64,000 bases of DNA from Undaria pinnatifida (lineage: Eukaryota; Sar; Phaeophyceae; Laminariales; Alariaceae): positions 9,399,805 to 9,463,804 of the forward strand of contig JABAKD010000030.1 in the NCBI GenBank assembly GCA_012845835.1, given 5' to 3'. Below are positions 21,420 through 32,600 of the stretch, one piece after another. Position 1 is the stretch's first letter, and every line of letters begins with the position of its first letter. The translations under genes and the position numbers were made by a program. A model generated the notes under the pieces. That model saw nothing but the letters and a program-made list of their open reading frames with translations. It searched no databases and was not told the DNA's origin.

Positions 21420-21725
21420 ATGTTGTTTGTTGTTGTTGTTGTTGTTGTTCTCACATTCACTCGCATAATCAAGTCCGTGGTCACAGGACAGGCTTGGAAG
21501 TCACTCTGGAGCTGAGGAATACCCCAAAGAAAAAACACAAACAAACCAAAGGCGGTACACGCATATATCACAGCTGACGCACACATGCCTCCGCCAGAAA
21601 CATATATAAGTGGAATCGGGAGTCAGCCTACGATGTGCCAGGTGCATACTGGTACACACATACATACATACGTTTCACTACTCGCGCCTGAAAAACCGAC
21701 AATACCACTACCACCTAGGACAGAC
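21420..21725 (-). mobile_element. Solo LINE family 1 3' end
   Basis: Minus-strand sequence ends with (AAC)n (plus strand TTGTTGTTG at 21424-21450) preceded by the 3' module with GTGACTTCCAAGCCTGTCCT, GACTCCCGATTCC and GCGCGAGTAG. It matches the 3' end of the copies at 24.9-25.2 and 34.5-34.86 kb. No coding part, consistent with extreme 5' truncation. Confidence 0.65.
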
Positions 21726-21799
21726 TACCAAGTACATATATTACACAGGCTGACAGGTCACAGGCATAAATCCGCAAGCACCCTAATCGCGCCTTATTA

Positions 21800-22130
21800 C
21801 AGGTACCCCCATAATCCGGTCGCCCCGGTGGCGTATCAGGTTATCCTCGAGCCTGGTATACAGGTCAGTTTCGTGAGTTCGAATCCCCCCGAGTGCATAC
21901 TCGCATAAATTCGTGGGGACTTTTTCTTGCGCACAAATTGACTTGCGGAAAGCGCGAGGAGAGCGTGAGTTAGCAACACTCGATGAAAAATCGACGAGCA
22001 GTGGGATTGCTGAACCCTATGCGCGATAAAAATTGAAGGCAAGAACCGGGGGGGAGAAGGGACGACACCTACCTGTGCCCACGGCTTGTCCAGTCCAGAA
22101 GCTGGAAAGTACAAGTAGTAGTGCGCGAAA
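21800..22130 (+). mobile_element. tRNA-derived SINE
   Basis: Head with A-box-like TGGCGTATCAGGTTA and B-box GAGTTCGAATCCCC in tRNA spacing. The body has GGACTTTTTCTTG, an imperfect hairpin CTCGATGAAAAATCGACGAG and GGCAAGAACC, with GGCTTGTCCAGTCCAGAAGC near the end and an A-run at 22128-22136. Pol III internal promoter boxes and the short length define a SINE. Copies at 20.2-20.7 kb (minus) and 40.4-40.56 kb (minus, headless). Confidence 0.75.
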
Positions 22131-22599
22131 AAAAAAGTAATAGTAATAGACTAGTAATCGCCAACTATTCAAAACCTCTAAAAAAAGAAGCAGATTTCAA
22201 AATTTGGTGGAAAGCTTCCAGGATGGGTGGGATGGTGTCAGTGTGCGTGTTCTTGATATAATCTTTCCATCAAACTACATCCAGGGCACTGGCAGCGTCC
22301 GTGCTGATGCCTCATGGCGCAGAGAGAGAAAGAAGAGCTCATCTGTGGTCACAAAAAACTTCGAGATACTTGTAGAAATCCACGCTGCAAAAAAGTGATT
22401 TGGGCATAGTCTAGACTACTCATGTACTATGCAATAAATGATGCATGGGGAGAAAATGGTGTGGACTCACACGTTTCACAAAGATTCACAAACCAATCAC
22501 TGCACGAAATACTCGAGTATGATACAACTATTAATAATCAACAACAACAGCAACAACTTGCAAAAATCATGTCAAATACGTGACAACATAAATCAACTG
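22131..22599. other. Intergenic, nothing recognised
   Basis: Between a SINE and a solo LINE end. Only short frames, A/T-rich, with no repeat match to the rest of the window apart from the AAC-rich stretch at 22533-22555. Confidence 0.4.
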
Positions 22600-22740
22600 T
22601 GATATAGACTATTATGCGTGTACCACCTTTGGTTCGTTTGTGTGAAAAAGTGCGGTGTTTTTCCCTGGGGTATTCCTCACCTCCAGAGTGACTGGAGCCT
22701 GTTCTGTGACCGCGCACTTGATTATGCGAGAACAACAATA
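22600..22740 (+). mobile_element. Solo LINE family 1 3' end
   Basis: CGTGTACCACCTTTGGTTCG ... CAGAGTGACTGGAGCCTGTT ... GATTATGCGAGAACAACAA matches the terminal ~130 bp of the LINE 3' module, ending in AAC repeats. An unexplained second AAC-rich stretch lies just upstream at 22533-22555. Confidence 0.6.
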
Positions 22741-22867
22741 CTATAGTCTAAAGACATGAAGAACATAAAAGTCCGACACAGCAAATAGTTGTGATGAAAC
22801 CATCAAGCAAGGGCTCCGAAATCCTTGAATGCGTTTGAAACATTTGGACCCGATCTGTCTCGACCGG

Positions 22868-23656
22868 CTACAAATTGGATTTTTCGCTCACCTCGCGTTC
22901 GCGTTGATGGTCCAGCAGCTGGTGGTGGTCCTCTTTCTCTTTGGCGCTGACGCTGCTGGGCTCCTGCTCTTCGTCCTCTTTACGCCTAGCAGTCGAGATC
23001 GGCTGCTGCTGCTGAGCTCGAGCCGTCACTGTCGCTTTCACCTGAGGCGCCGTTTTTGCTGGTGGTGGTGGTGGTGGTGTTGTTGCTCCGGCTTGGGACC
23101 CACCAGAAGAAAGCGTTGATGGTGATGGTGCAGGATCTTTTTGCTCTACTGCTACGTCATCACGACCACCACCAGCATCGGCAGCAGCAGTAACAGCGGC
23201 CACTGTCGAGGTTCTTGTCGTTGCAGTCGTCGCGGAGACAAGCACCGGGGCCGGCAACAGCACGAAAGTCTCATCGACAACTTTTAGATGGGCCCGCAGC
23301 CGATGCAAAGCATGCTCCAGCACCACATGCGTACCCACTGCCTTTTGAAACGAACGCGAGCCCACGGCACTCCTCTCGGCTGCCTCCGCGTGCCTCAGCT
23401 GCGCCGTCAGATCCGCTCCGCCGCGCAACCCATACTGAGCAAGGATGGGACGGAGGAGGTCCCCCGCAGCGTACCGGTCGAGTCCCTTGAAGCTTTTACG
23501 ACTCGCCTCGAGAATAACGCGAGAGAGGTCGATCAGAGGTGGTGCCCCCGGGTCCCTCGCCCGAAAGCAGGGGAATACCCTGACAGGGATGTGGGACGAG
23601 ATCGGGACGGCCCCGCTTAAATCCTCGGGTAGCACCGGCACTTTCATCGGCATCAT
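22868..23656 (-). CDS. Hypothetical protein, 262 residues, possibly transposon-derived
   Basis: Single uninterrupted frame starting ATGATG at 23656 and ending TAG-type stop at 22868. Residues 1-125 look like folded sequence (RFDLxR-like LIDLSRVILEASRKSFKGLD, LRHAEAAERSAVGSRSF). Residues 140-262 are low-complexity: Ala/Thr-rich, a PPPPPP run, QQQQ, then a charged Lys/Glu C-terminus (EKEKEDHHQLLDHQREREVS). The composition is more GC-rich than its surroundings. No family was recognised; a gag-like ORF or a host hypothetical gene are both possible. No intron signals were needed. Confidence 0.45.
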   Translation of the reverse strand: MMPMKVPVLPEDLSGAVPISSHIPVRVFPCFRARDPGAPPLIDLSRVILEASRKSFKGLDRYAAGDLLRPILAQYGLRGGADLTAQLRHAEAAERSAVGSRSFQKAVGTHVVLEHALHRLRAHLKVVDETFVLLPAPVLVSATTATTRTSTVAAVTAAADAGGGRDDVAVEQKDPAPSPSTLSSGGSQAGATTPPPPPPAKTAPQVKATVTARAQQQQPISTARRKEDEEQEPSSVSAKEKEDHHQLLDHQREREVSEKSNL

Positions 23657-24252
23657 TTATCTGTTGTTGCTGCTTTTGTCTGGTGTGGTTTGTTTCTCTG
23701 GCTCGGTCTACCTTTTTTCGTCGTTTCTTGTGGTTCTTCTTCAGTTGTTTACTTGCACGTCTTGTTTGTGACTGGACTGCGGTTTGGTTGAGCTTCGCTT
23801 GTTCTCAGGACTTTCATCGTGTCCGCGTTGTCTCACATCCATCGACCTCAAACTTGAAACTTTTGCGTCATGCATTCATGATTTTTTGTTTGTGATTGCA
23901 AATAGTCAAATAAATAGTCTAATAGTCAAATAAATAGTCTGGTGTGCTGGCTTGAGTTTTTTGCATGTTTTGCCCGCCTGTGCTCATTGCGGTTGTGGCA
24001 CTTGCATGCAAGGCCAATTTTTTTCTTGCTTTTTTTGCTGTGTTTATTTGCAGTGATGTCTCCTGGTTCGCTGGTTTGTGACTACAGAGCTCGCCTGTCT
24101 CAGCTCTTCTTTGAGGCATTACCACGGACACACTGGTTGTGTTGGATGTATGATCATTGAGTAGATGGTTGGAAATATCAGTGTTAGTGAAGAACACACA
24201 CCACACCGACCTGCTGACTTCGCGTGTGAGGAAACGAGGTATGAATACACGT
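23657..24252. other. Intergenic with a short dispersed repeat
   Basis: T-rich sequence without a convincing gene. 23895-23940 contains two copies of AATAGTCAAATAAATAGTCT. 23938-24010 resembles 16565-16640. Confidence 0.4.
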
Positions 24253-24390
24253 CGTAAGTTGGCGTAAGGCCGCCCTGACTTCTTCGCCTTGTTGCGTTCT
24301 CCCTCCAGTGCCATTGATGCACCTGATGCCTTCTATGAGCCTAATTAATGCCGTATTTCAGTCAGTTCCTACTATGTGGTCTGCTACGAG
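24253..24390 (+). mobile_element. LINE family 1 3'-UTR fragment
   Basis: GGCGTAAGGCCGCCCTGACT TCTTCGCCTTGTTGCGTTCT ... GGTCTGCTACGAG follows the sequence directly downstream of the ORF stop in the 33.6-kb copy (34170-34300). The downstream pyrimidine tract is absent. Confidence 0.6.
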
Positions 24391-24899
24391 CTGGTTGCAG
24401 CGAGAGCAGAAACGTTTCGGCTTCAGACTTTTGCGTCCTATAATTGAAAACGAGTTGGAAAACGAATTTGGCTGGGTTGTTCTTTGATGACCTTACGAAC
24501 AAACGTCATGTTCGTCTTTTCTGCAAGAAAAGTGATATTTTGGTGAAGGAGACTTCCTGTACTTTCTTTCAACTTTGCAAATCTTAAACTCTTCCGCGTT
24601 CAATCTCCCACCTCACAGCAACAGAGCAACAGCAGTTCCGTACGTGCTAATCAGGCACCCACCGGTTCCCTGTACCCTGCTTTATTCGCTTTGCTTTTGA
24701 GCTACCCTCCGTATTCTTCCTTCTCTCCTGAATGATCGAGCTTACCTCAACTAACTCGCTATATATCTCGTACTAAAATATCCCCTCATAAGCACGCCTT
24801 TCAAATACATTTAAGATCCATCCCCGCTCCACAAACCCCAGATTTCCTACGCTCAACGTTCAATCTTGGTTGTAATCTTACACGTTTTTATATTGTTGT
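24391..24899. other. Intergenic, nothing recognised
   Basis: No repeat match, no exon signals and no ORF longer than background. Confidence 0.4.
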
Positions 24900-26815
24900 A
24901 TTTTCATTGTTTTTGTTGTTGTTGTTGTCGTTGTTGAGCAGCTGTTGTTCTCACATTCACTCACATAATCAAGTCCGTGGTCACAGGACAGGCTCCAGTC
25001 ACTCTGGAGCTGAGGAATACCCCAGGGAAAAAACAAAAACAAACCAAACGTGGTACACGCACAGACTATATCACAGCTGACTCAATTCATGCCTCCACCA
25101 GGAACATGAAAAAGTAAAATCGGGAGTCAGCCTACGCTGTGCCAGGTCGATACTGATGCATACGTCTCACTACCCGCGCGCCTAGAAAAACCGACTATTA
25201 TACCGCTTACCACCCAAAAAAGACTACCACGTACATATATTTAGTCTATATGTATTGCACGTGGTACATATCACTACGCATACGAACGACAGAGACGCAA
25301 GTTCATTGGAAAAAAGAAACAAAGAAGAGAATGAAGAAGATAAAGGAAAGGAAAGGGGAGAAAATAATATGAAGCGAAAAAACGAAAAAGGAAAAGAGAA
25401 AAAAGAAAAGACAAGAAAAGCAAGAAAGGACAAGACAAGAAGAGGAAGCAAGAAAAGGAAAAGAGAAAAAAATGTATACTAGCAGACCCTAGGAACTCAC
25501 TGAAGACGGCATTGGGCTCATAGATAAAGGGTATCAAGTGCATAATGGCACTGGGGAGAGAACGCAACATGGCGAAGAAGTCAGGGCGGTCTTACGCTAT
25601 CTTGTGACGGCCATTGGAAGGGCCATAATTTTCAAGACGATGATGGCCAGACCCAGAATTCAGTCTCTTGGGCATGACGCCCCCGTTCCCCCCCTTCCCC
25701 CTCCCCCGATCCCCCCTCCCCCCCTCCCCCCTCCCCCCCTTCCCCTGCTCCCCCCTGCCCCCCTCCCCCCTCCCCCCCCCCCCCTCCCCCCCTCCCCCTC
25801 TCCCCCCTCCCCCCCTCCCCCCTCCCCCCCCTCCCCCTCCCCCCCCTCCCCTCTCCTCCCCTCCCCCCTCCCCCCTCCCCCTCCCCCCTCCTCCCCTCCC
25901 CCCTCCCCCCTCCCCCTTCCCCCCCTCCCCCCTCCCCTCCTCCCCCCTCCCCCCCACCCCCCTCCCCCCTCCCCCCCCCCCCCTCCCCCCCTTCCCCCCC
26001 CCCTTTCCCCTCCCCCCGGCCGCTTAGAGATGCCAACGGTGGATGGCGTGTCGCTCTGCAGCTCTGCGTCCCTCCGTCTCATGCCATTTCCGCATGAACA
26101 ACTCGGCTCCCTCCTTTACTCGCCGAATCCATCTGCCGGCCTTCTGAGCAGCCTTTCGCCACCCTTCGAATTTCATTCCAAAGACCGACATATCCTCCTT
26201 TTCAGATGATCCATCCAGTATTTCTCTTGCCCCCCTGAGAACCCCTTACCCCCAACAAGCTCCCCAAACGTCACCCTCTGTGGCAGACGCTCCTCCCCCA
26301 TGCGTGCTACGAATCCCGCAAACAATATCCTCCGTTTGCGCACTATTGTCTCTATGCTCTCGGAAGCTGTCTTGGCAAGCGCGTCGGCGTACGATAGGAT
26401 GTAGTCGTCGCGCTTCCGTTCCCGCCATCCGAGGCATCGCAGGAGCATGGAATGGTGAACCCGTCGTAGCCTGTCATGGTCAGGCTTGTTCGGGCTCCAT
26501 GTCATGCAACCGTAAAGCAGTGTCTCGACCACCTCAGTTTTCAGCAACCGCACCTTCAACCGTAAGCGCACACCCGGGCGATCATAGATTTCCATATTGT
26601 ACCGCTGGAAGCACGCCCAGGCCTTCTGAAGACGCCTCGGTATTCCAATGCTAAGGTCTCTGTTTGCGGTGATAGCCCCGCCCAAGTACGCAAACTCGAT
26701 TGTTTGTTTGTATACCTGGCCGGCTGCATTGATTGTGAAGGACACCTTCCCCCCGCCTTGGGTTTGCAGGCACATTATCTCTGTTTTAGCCTCGGAGACC
26801 GTTTTTATTCGATTT
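24900..26815 (-). mobile_element. LINE family 1, longest copy, with RT C-terminal region
   Basis: Minus-strand coding starts near 26815 with KTEIMCLQTQGGGKVSF and runs through TIEFAYLGGAI, RAWACFQRY-like AWACFQRYNMEIYDRPG, VETLLYGCMTWSP, HHSMLLRCLGWRERKRDDY and GFVARMGEERLPQRVTFGEL. The YLGG and LLYGCETW-type motifs are the thumb/C-terminal region after the RT domain in non-LTR elements; the catalytic YADD box is not included. A frameshift near 26180 and a 340-bp G-rich tract (25678-26018) interrupt it. The 3' end has the CTAGCAGACC marker, a purine-rich plus-strand tract (25300-25475) and an (AAC)n end near 24900. Confidence 0.8.
25678..26018. repeat. 340-bp C-rich/G-rich tract inside LINE
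   Basis: Plus strand is almost entirely CCCCTCCCC units (minus: GGGAGGGG). The equivalent tract is ~40 bp in the 17.6-kb copy and ~90 bp in the 33.6-kb copy, so this one has expanded. It can form G-quadruplex on the minus strand. Confidence 0.9.
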
Positions 26816-27400
26816 TTTGGCAACTTTGACCCAAAATTGCAGACGAACAAAAATAGAAGGCCGTTCTCACGATGCTTCGTATGCTCGTCAAGAGCAACTA
26901 ACTCTACCAAAATTTCGTTTTCCAACTCTTCCTACGAAGATCCAGGCGCTAAAAAAGCGATTTCCGTGAAATCGAAAAATGTACGTGGAGTTCTCAAAGA
27001 GCCCAGTACATTGTTCTAGTGCTTTGGCAGGCGTTTTATTCAACAGTCTTGCACGGCTCTCCGAACAAAACAAGTGGCATGGACGTGTTCCCCTTGCTGA
27101 TGCGATCATGTTAACATGTCTATTAATAGTGTCGAAACACTCGGCGTATTGACCGATATATATATGCAAGGATATATGGGCTGAATTCAATTTATATATA
27201 TATATATATATTTACTATTATAGGGATATTAAGCCCCTACAAAATAACGCCTGCCCAAGCAATGCGAACAATGCCCATATCTTGCGAACTATCGAACTAT
27301 CGATGTGTTCCCCTTGTTGTCACATTTCTAGATATTTTGTTTAGAATACTCAACATTTTTCGTTCTGAAGGTGGAATTTTAATTTTATGCTTTTTCCTGG
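26816..27400. other. Intergenic, (TA)n tract
   Basis: Flank of the truncated LINE. Contains a (TA)n run at about 27189-27212. No gene recognised. Confidence 0.4.
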
Positions 27401-28040
27401 AACCAGCTCGAAGTATGCTTTATTTTCCTTGCTTTCTCTTCTTGTTCTTGTTATTTTCTTGTTCTTGTTCCTGTTCTTTTCTTGTTCTTTTCTTTTCTTT
27501 TCTTTTCTTTTCTTTTCTTTTCTTTTNNNNNNNNNNNNNNNNNNNNNNNNNNNNNNNNNNNNNNNNNNNNNNNNNNNNNNNNNNNNNNNNNNNNNNNNNN
27601 NNNNNNNNNNNNNNNNNNNNNNNNNNNNNNNNNNNNNNNNNNNNNNNNNNNNNNNNNNNNNNNNNNNNNNNNNNNNNNNNNNNNNNNNNNNNNNNNNNNN
27701 NNNNNNNNNNNNNNNNNNNNNNNNNNNNNNNNNNNNNNNNNNNNNNNNNNNNNNNNNNNNNNNNNNNNNNNNNNNNNNNNNNNNNNNNNNNNNNNNNNNN
27801 NNNNNNNNNNNNNNNNNNNNNNNNNNNNNNNNNNNNNNNNNNNNNNNNNNNNNNNNNNNNNNNNNNNNNNNNNNNNNNNNNNNNNNNNNNNNNNNNNNNN
27901 NNNNNNNNNNNNNNNNNNNNNNNNNNNNNNNNNNNNNNNNNNNNNNNNNNNNNNNNNNNNNNNNNNNNNNNNNNNNNNNNNNNNNNNNNNNNNNNNNNNN
28001 NNNNNNNNNNNNNNNNNNNNNNNNNNACAACAACAACAGC

Positions 28041-28074
<34 letters not shown>

Positions 28075-28078
28075 CATT
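27400..28078 (+). mobile_element. Probable solo LINE 3' end interrupted by assembly gap
   Basis: 27415-27526 is a TTCTTTTC pyrimidine tract starting TTTTCCTTGCTTTCTCTTCTTG, like the tract at 34307-34480. 28027-28074 is (AAC)n. In the 33.6-kb copy these two parts flank a ~350-bp 3' module, so the gap probably hides that module. Confidence 0.55.
27527..28026. other. Assembly gap, 500 N
   Basis: Exactly 500 undetermined bases, a typical placeholder size. All open frames crossing it are artefacts. Confidence 0.99.
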
Positions 28079-28139
28079 GAATATGGGTATTTTTATTATA
28101 TGATATATATATATATACCTTTCCCCCCCCTCCCCCCCC

Positions 28140-28285
28140 CCACACACACCCTTCCCTCACCAGATATTGGACTTACAGACTTCACTTATAAACTGATGCA
28201 TTACCTTCCACGAATTTCATAGTTTCCGTCCACAGACTGACTAACATCACCCTGTTGACCCGGATAGCTACACTGTAGTTGAAAG
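28140..28285 (+). repeat. Family R, 5' part
   Basis: Contains the poly-C-adjacent segment with CTGATGCATTACCTTCCAC, then ATAGTTTCCGTCCACAGACT and CACCCTGTTGACCCGGATAG, matching 30360-30430, 32640-32715 and 33290-33360. Confidence 0.65.
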
Positions 28286-28786
28286 TGGAGTCGCCGAAAC
28301 ATCCCACAACCTCCCACAACTCATCACATGTCACCCACCATCATGACGGGATACTCAATGAGCAGACTACTTGTACATACAAACGCTTTCTTGCAAAATC
28401 CCCCCCCCCCTCCCCCCCCCCCCCCCCTTTTTCTTAAATCCTAGCCTCACTCCGTTTCGATTCAACCCACACCGTGTAGCAAAATAATTAATACACACAT
28501 AGTCAAACTATGAAGAGAACCGGTATTATAAGTGTATTATGATACCGCTACAACCCATAGCTGTCAAGGCTGGTTACTGCATGTCTATCTTCAGGGATAA
28601 ATATGCATTTAACCATACTTGACAAAAGCCGCGAGGGGGAACGTTGAAATTCCCAAACGTCCCTCGCAACTTCGTTTTTAGCCCCCCGAAGCAGTTTTCT
28701 CGGCGTACAAAAATACGTTTTGCAGATATATACAACAGCCCCCCCTCCCCCCCTTCCCCCCCCCCAACCACTGTACACCAATATAT
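28286..28786. other. Intergenic with poly-C tracts
   Basis: Runs of C at 28399-28430 and 28739-28765. No gene recognised. Confidence 0.5.
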
Positions 28787-29160
28787 ATTCGAAAACACGA
28801 TTCTAATACAATACGATAATGAAGTCTAGAACATCAAACAAAAAATGCGTGTGGCAAAAACCACGTGGTTGCAAAACAAACAAAACAAAATAATGTGTAT
28901 TCGAAAACACCACCCTGATACAATACGATAACGAAACCTAGAACATCAACCAAAACGTACACGTGTAGCAAAAACTACGCGGTTACAAAATAACATGTTT
29001 TCGAAAGCACTACTCCGAAACAACACGATAACAAAGTCTAGAACATAAACCAAAACCTATACGTGTAGCATCAAAAACGCGGAAAGCGCCACTTTCAAAC
29101 AATACGATAACCAAGTCTAGAATATCAACCAAAACATACGTGAAACCAAAACCACGCGGA
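28787..29160. repeat. ~100-bp tandem repeat, four copies
   Basis: Units share TTCGAAAACAC, CAATACGATAAC, AGTCTAGAACATCAACCAAAAC, ACGTGTAGCAAAAAC and ACGCGG. Copies start near 28787, 28897, 28997 and 29085, with 10-20 per cent divergence and indels. A degenerate satellite. Confidence 0.8.
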
Positions 29161-29820
29161 CACACGACACACTAAAACCATATATACGTCCGCATACGAA
29201 CACCAGTCAAAAGATGGAACCCATATGCCCTGGGTTCCAAATTGAGGTCCCTACGAGTCAGAAACATCACATAGTCCACATAAAGTCTTTACACAAACCT
29301 AAAAATGCGTCACAACTGCTCGTTGCCAAATGACAGGTTCATCAAGAACGCAAGAACAAACAGAACGAGAGACAGGGTAATCGAAGCAGCGCAAATCATT
29401 ATAGCATTCGCCCACCACATCACCTCCTTTGAAATTGGTTTTGGGCATCAGCAAACTGGGTCCAACGCATGCCCGTAGTGTCTTAGGTGGAGTGAGGAGC
29501 GGTAGTAAAAATCAAGTGCGCTGCTCGGTAACCTGTTCCTGACCGTCGGTATACTGAACAATCTTCGGGCGCGTCTCCTCTGTGTCAGGTGTGTGAGGAG
29601 TTTCTTTGTCGTTTTTCAAGCAAGCGGTTGCGTTGGCATATACTACCTGACTTGATGTAAAGGAAAGGAACACCAGTCAGCGATCATCTACTACACGTTA
29701 GGGCATGTTTTCATGAACACCACTAACAAGAGCACCAGACATGGACGCGACATCTACAGGACCACAACATCTTCGACTCGACAGTGGGGAGAAAACAGGA
29801 CGTATAAGCGTACACTATAG
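29161..29820. other. Intergenic, nothing recognised
   Basis: No repeat match to elsewhere in the window and no exon signals supported by homology. Confidence 0.4.
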
Positions 29821-31340
29821 TCTTAATGATGTGAAAAGTAAGTACAGGCAGGGATGTTAACACTGCGGTAAACCACACGACCAACCTAGTACGCAGGGTA
29901 TTTCGTGCCTCCATCCGCTTACATGATTGCCTGACAACCTCTACCATACCAAACGCAGTAGCATATGCCGAACGAAGTAAAGTCACCCTCGCGTTCAATA
30001 GTGGTGACATCGCATTTCCACGTGAGACAACCTTTACGAAACGCAGTAGCATATGCCTGACAAAGTAAAGTCACCCTCGCGTTCAATAGTGACATCGCAT
30101 ATATATGACGTTGCATGCCCACTTAGACTGCTGTATTTGTAAGATGTATCTCTGTCTTAGAATTGGCGACCTCAGAGCCCCACAGCGGCACGGTAAAAAT
30201 CATGGACGTGAAATCGTACATTTGAGACAATATTTCCCCCCCCCCCCCCCCCCCCCCCCCCCCCGCCCCCCTCCAAACCCGCTCGCTTTTGATCAAAACC
30301 AGGCCCCCCCTTTTGCCTTCACAGCTGTCAGATTTTGTCCCCCTCAGAAACGGGTTTTATAGTTTCCGCGCACAGACTGACTAAAATCATCCTGTTGACC
30401 CTGATAGCTACACTGTAGCTGTAAGGGGAGTCGCCGACCTATATCCTTAATGAGGACACACAACTCGTAATGCGCGCGATCGGAGTATCACACACAGCTT
30501 GCAAAGATGAGTTTCGACGAAATCTTCGATCTCACAGCTGGAGTGTATTTTAATTTTTATAATAATAAGTTGAAAAAGAAGCACAGGCAGACCTGATAAA
30601 ATTGCGATAAACCACACTGCCGACCCATCCCATACCCTCCTGAGACGATCTCTACGAAACACAATACCATATACCTAACGAAGTAAAGTCACCCTCGCGA
30701 TCAATAGTGACGACATCGCATATATATGACATCACATACCCACCTCGCCTGATGTATTTGTAGGATGTATCTCTGACTTGAAATTGACGACCGCAGAGCC
30801 CCACATCGGCAAGGTAAAATCATAGGCGTGAAATCGTACATTTATTTGAGACAAAAATAATTTGGAAAAGGAAGCACAGGCAGATGTGTTAAAATTGCGG
30901 TAAACAACCTTACCAACCCATTACGTAGGGTATTTCGTACATACCGTCTGCATGATCGCCTCCCAACCTGTGCCAAACGAAGTATGACTAACGAGGTAAC
31001 GTTATTGAGCGCGTGTATACCAAGTATGACTAACGAGGTAACGTAATTGAGCGCATGTATACCAAGCGTTCCTTAGAAACTGACGATTCGCATCCCTCCC
31101 TCTAATGCTTAATGGCGGAGACAGTACATGGCCACATACATCACCTCGCATGCTGTATTTGGCAATACATATCTCTTTCGTACAGTTAGCGATGTCAGAA
31201 AATAATGGTAACTGTATGATGATGGTGAGAAACAGTGCATGACCACATCACCTCGCCTGTTGTATTTGACAACACGTATCTCTTTCTTACAGTTAGCGAT
31301 GTCAGAAAATAATGGTAACTACAAATATTCTAAAAAATAT
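29821..31340. repeat. Higher-order satellite-like array
   Basis: Recurring blocks: AAGCACAGGCAG + GCGGTAAACCACAC + GGGTATTTCGT (29835, 30578, 30865); AACGAAGTAAAGTCACCCTC (29975, 30060, 30676); TGTATTTGTARGATGTATCTCT (30132, 30750); ACAGTTAGCGATGTCAGAAAATAATGG (31180, 31290). A 45-bp unit TATGACTAACGAGGTAACGT is tandemly doubled at 30980-31070, and a ~110-bp unit at 31110-31320. Family R copies are interspersed (30345-30560). Confidence 0.7.
30345..30560 (+). repeat. Family R copy, near full length
   Basis: Order: GGGTTTTATAGTTTCCGCGC, CCTGTTGACCCTGATAGCTA, GGGGAGTCGCCGACCTATAT, CCTTAATGAGGACACACAAC, GCGCGATCGGAGTATCACAC, ACAGCTTGCAAAGATGAGTT, CTCACAGCTGGAGTGTATTT, then an A/T tail. No ORF. 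Confidence 0.8.
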
Positions 31341-32600
31341 TCTAGCTTTCGATCCATGTATCATACAACAACAACTTATGAAGATTTAACACGTTATTTA
31401 CTACACTTAAACACTGGGTTGCAAGCTGCATCGAACATCAAACCTTCTAGAATAGTAAACATTACAAGCCAGATGATATAAAGGGATGTCTTATTGCTTC
31501 AATCGTCAGGTTTGTCCCCTTTGAGGATTTATAGTTTCCGCGCACATATTGAAATGTCCCGCCCCCCGCCCCCCGTCCCCCGATCCCCTCCCCCTTCCGC
31601 CTAGTTTGTCCAAACGCCCCACTCACAATCGAAATCGGCCAGAGTAATAAACACCTATACGCAGTTGATATCACGTCATTATCTTTCTGACCATCCATGA
31701 CGTAGTTTTCAATTATTCCCCCCCCCCCCCCCCCCCCCTTCAACGCCCCCTCTTTTCCAACCACCCGCACGATCGCCTAGACCTAGCACCACGCGTATAA
31801 CAAGCCCCTACATATCTTTGATCTCACAGCCGAAGTGTATTTAAATATTATTTGTGACCTAAACCTGCTAAAAAACCCTTCCCCCCCCCCCCCCCCCCTC
31901 CCCTCTCGCTCTCCCTTACTCAAACGCCCCGCCAAATATCGAAATCCGCCAGATTAATAAACACTTCACGCACAGGATATCACCTCATTATCTTTCGAGA
32001 GCCATCCATGCCGCTGCTTCCCCCCCCCCCCCGCCGCGAACGCCCCCTTCTTCCCCATCACCCACACCGTCGCCTAGACCTAGCATCACACGTATAACAA
32101 ACCCCTAACCTAAAACCCTTCCTTCCTCCCCCCCCCCCCCGCCGCCCCCTTCCCCGCCCCCTCCGCCCCCACCCCCCACTTTCCCCCCCCGCAACCCATC
32201 CCAACCCCACCCCCTCGAACACTCCACCCTCTCTCTACTCACTGATTGTACGACTTACCCCAGGATATACATGATAAACTGATGCATTATTTCCAAAACC
32301 GTCACATTTATCCCCTCAAAATAATGTATAGTTTCCACGCACATATTGAGCTGCCCCCCCCGCCCCCCCCCCGCCCCCCTCCGATAATAAACTGGTGCCA
32401 AAACCGTCAGATTTATCCCCTTGAAAGGATTATAACGTACATGCACAAATTCCCCCCCCCTTCCCCCCCCCCCCCCCCCCTCCAAACCCGCTCGCCTTTG
32501 ATCAAAACCAGGCCCCCACGTCCTTCAAAACTCCGCCCCCCCCCCCTCACCGGTTATTCGACTTACAAGATTCACTCGATAAAAGGATACATTTCCCTCC
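31341..32600. repeat. Poly-C-containing repeat modules
   Basis: Several modules of TTTATCCCCTTNAAAGGATTTATAGTTTCCACGCACA followed by long C-runs (31560, 31718-31738, 31880-31898, 32350-32380, 32450-32480) and CCTC...AAACCCGCTCGCCTTTGAT. The segments appear to be truncated 5' portions of family R arranged head to tail. Confidence 0.6.

Noticed and set aside
25592-26082. Long Gly/Arg- or Pro-rich ORFs on both strands
   Set aside because: They are translations of the CCCCTCCCC tract in a truncated LINE; every frame is open because the repeat lacks stops.
27262-28222. ORFs of about 240-270 residues across the N run
   Set aside because: The frame is carried by 500 unknown bases and microsatellite flanks.
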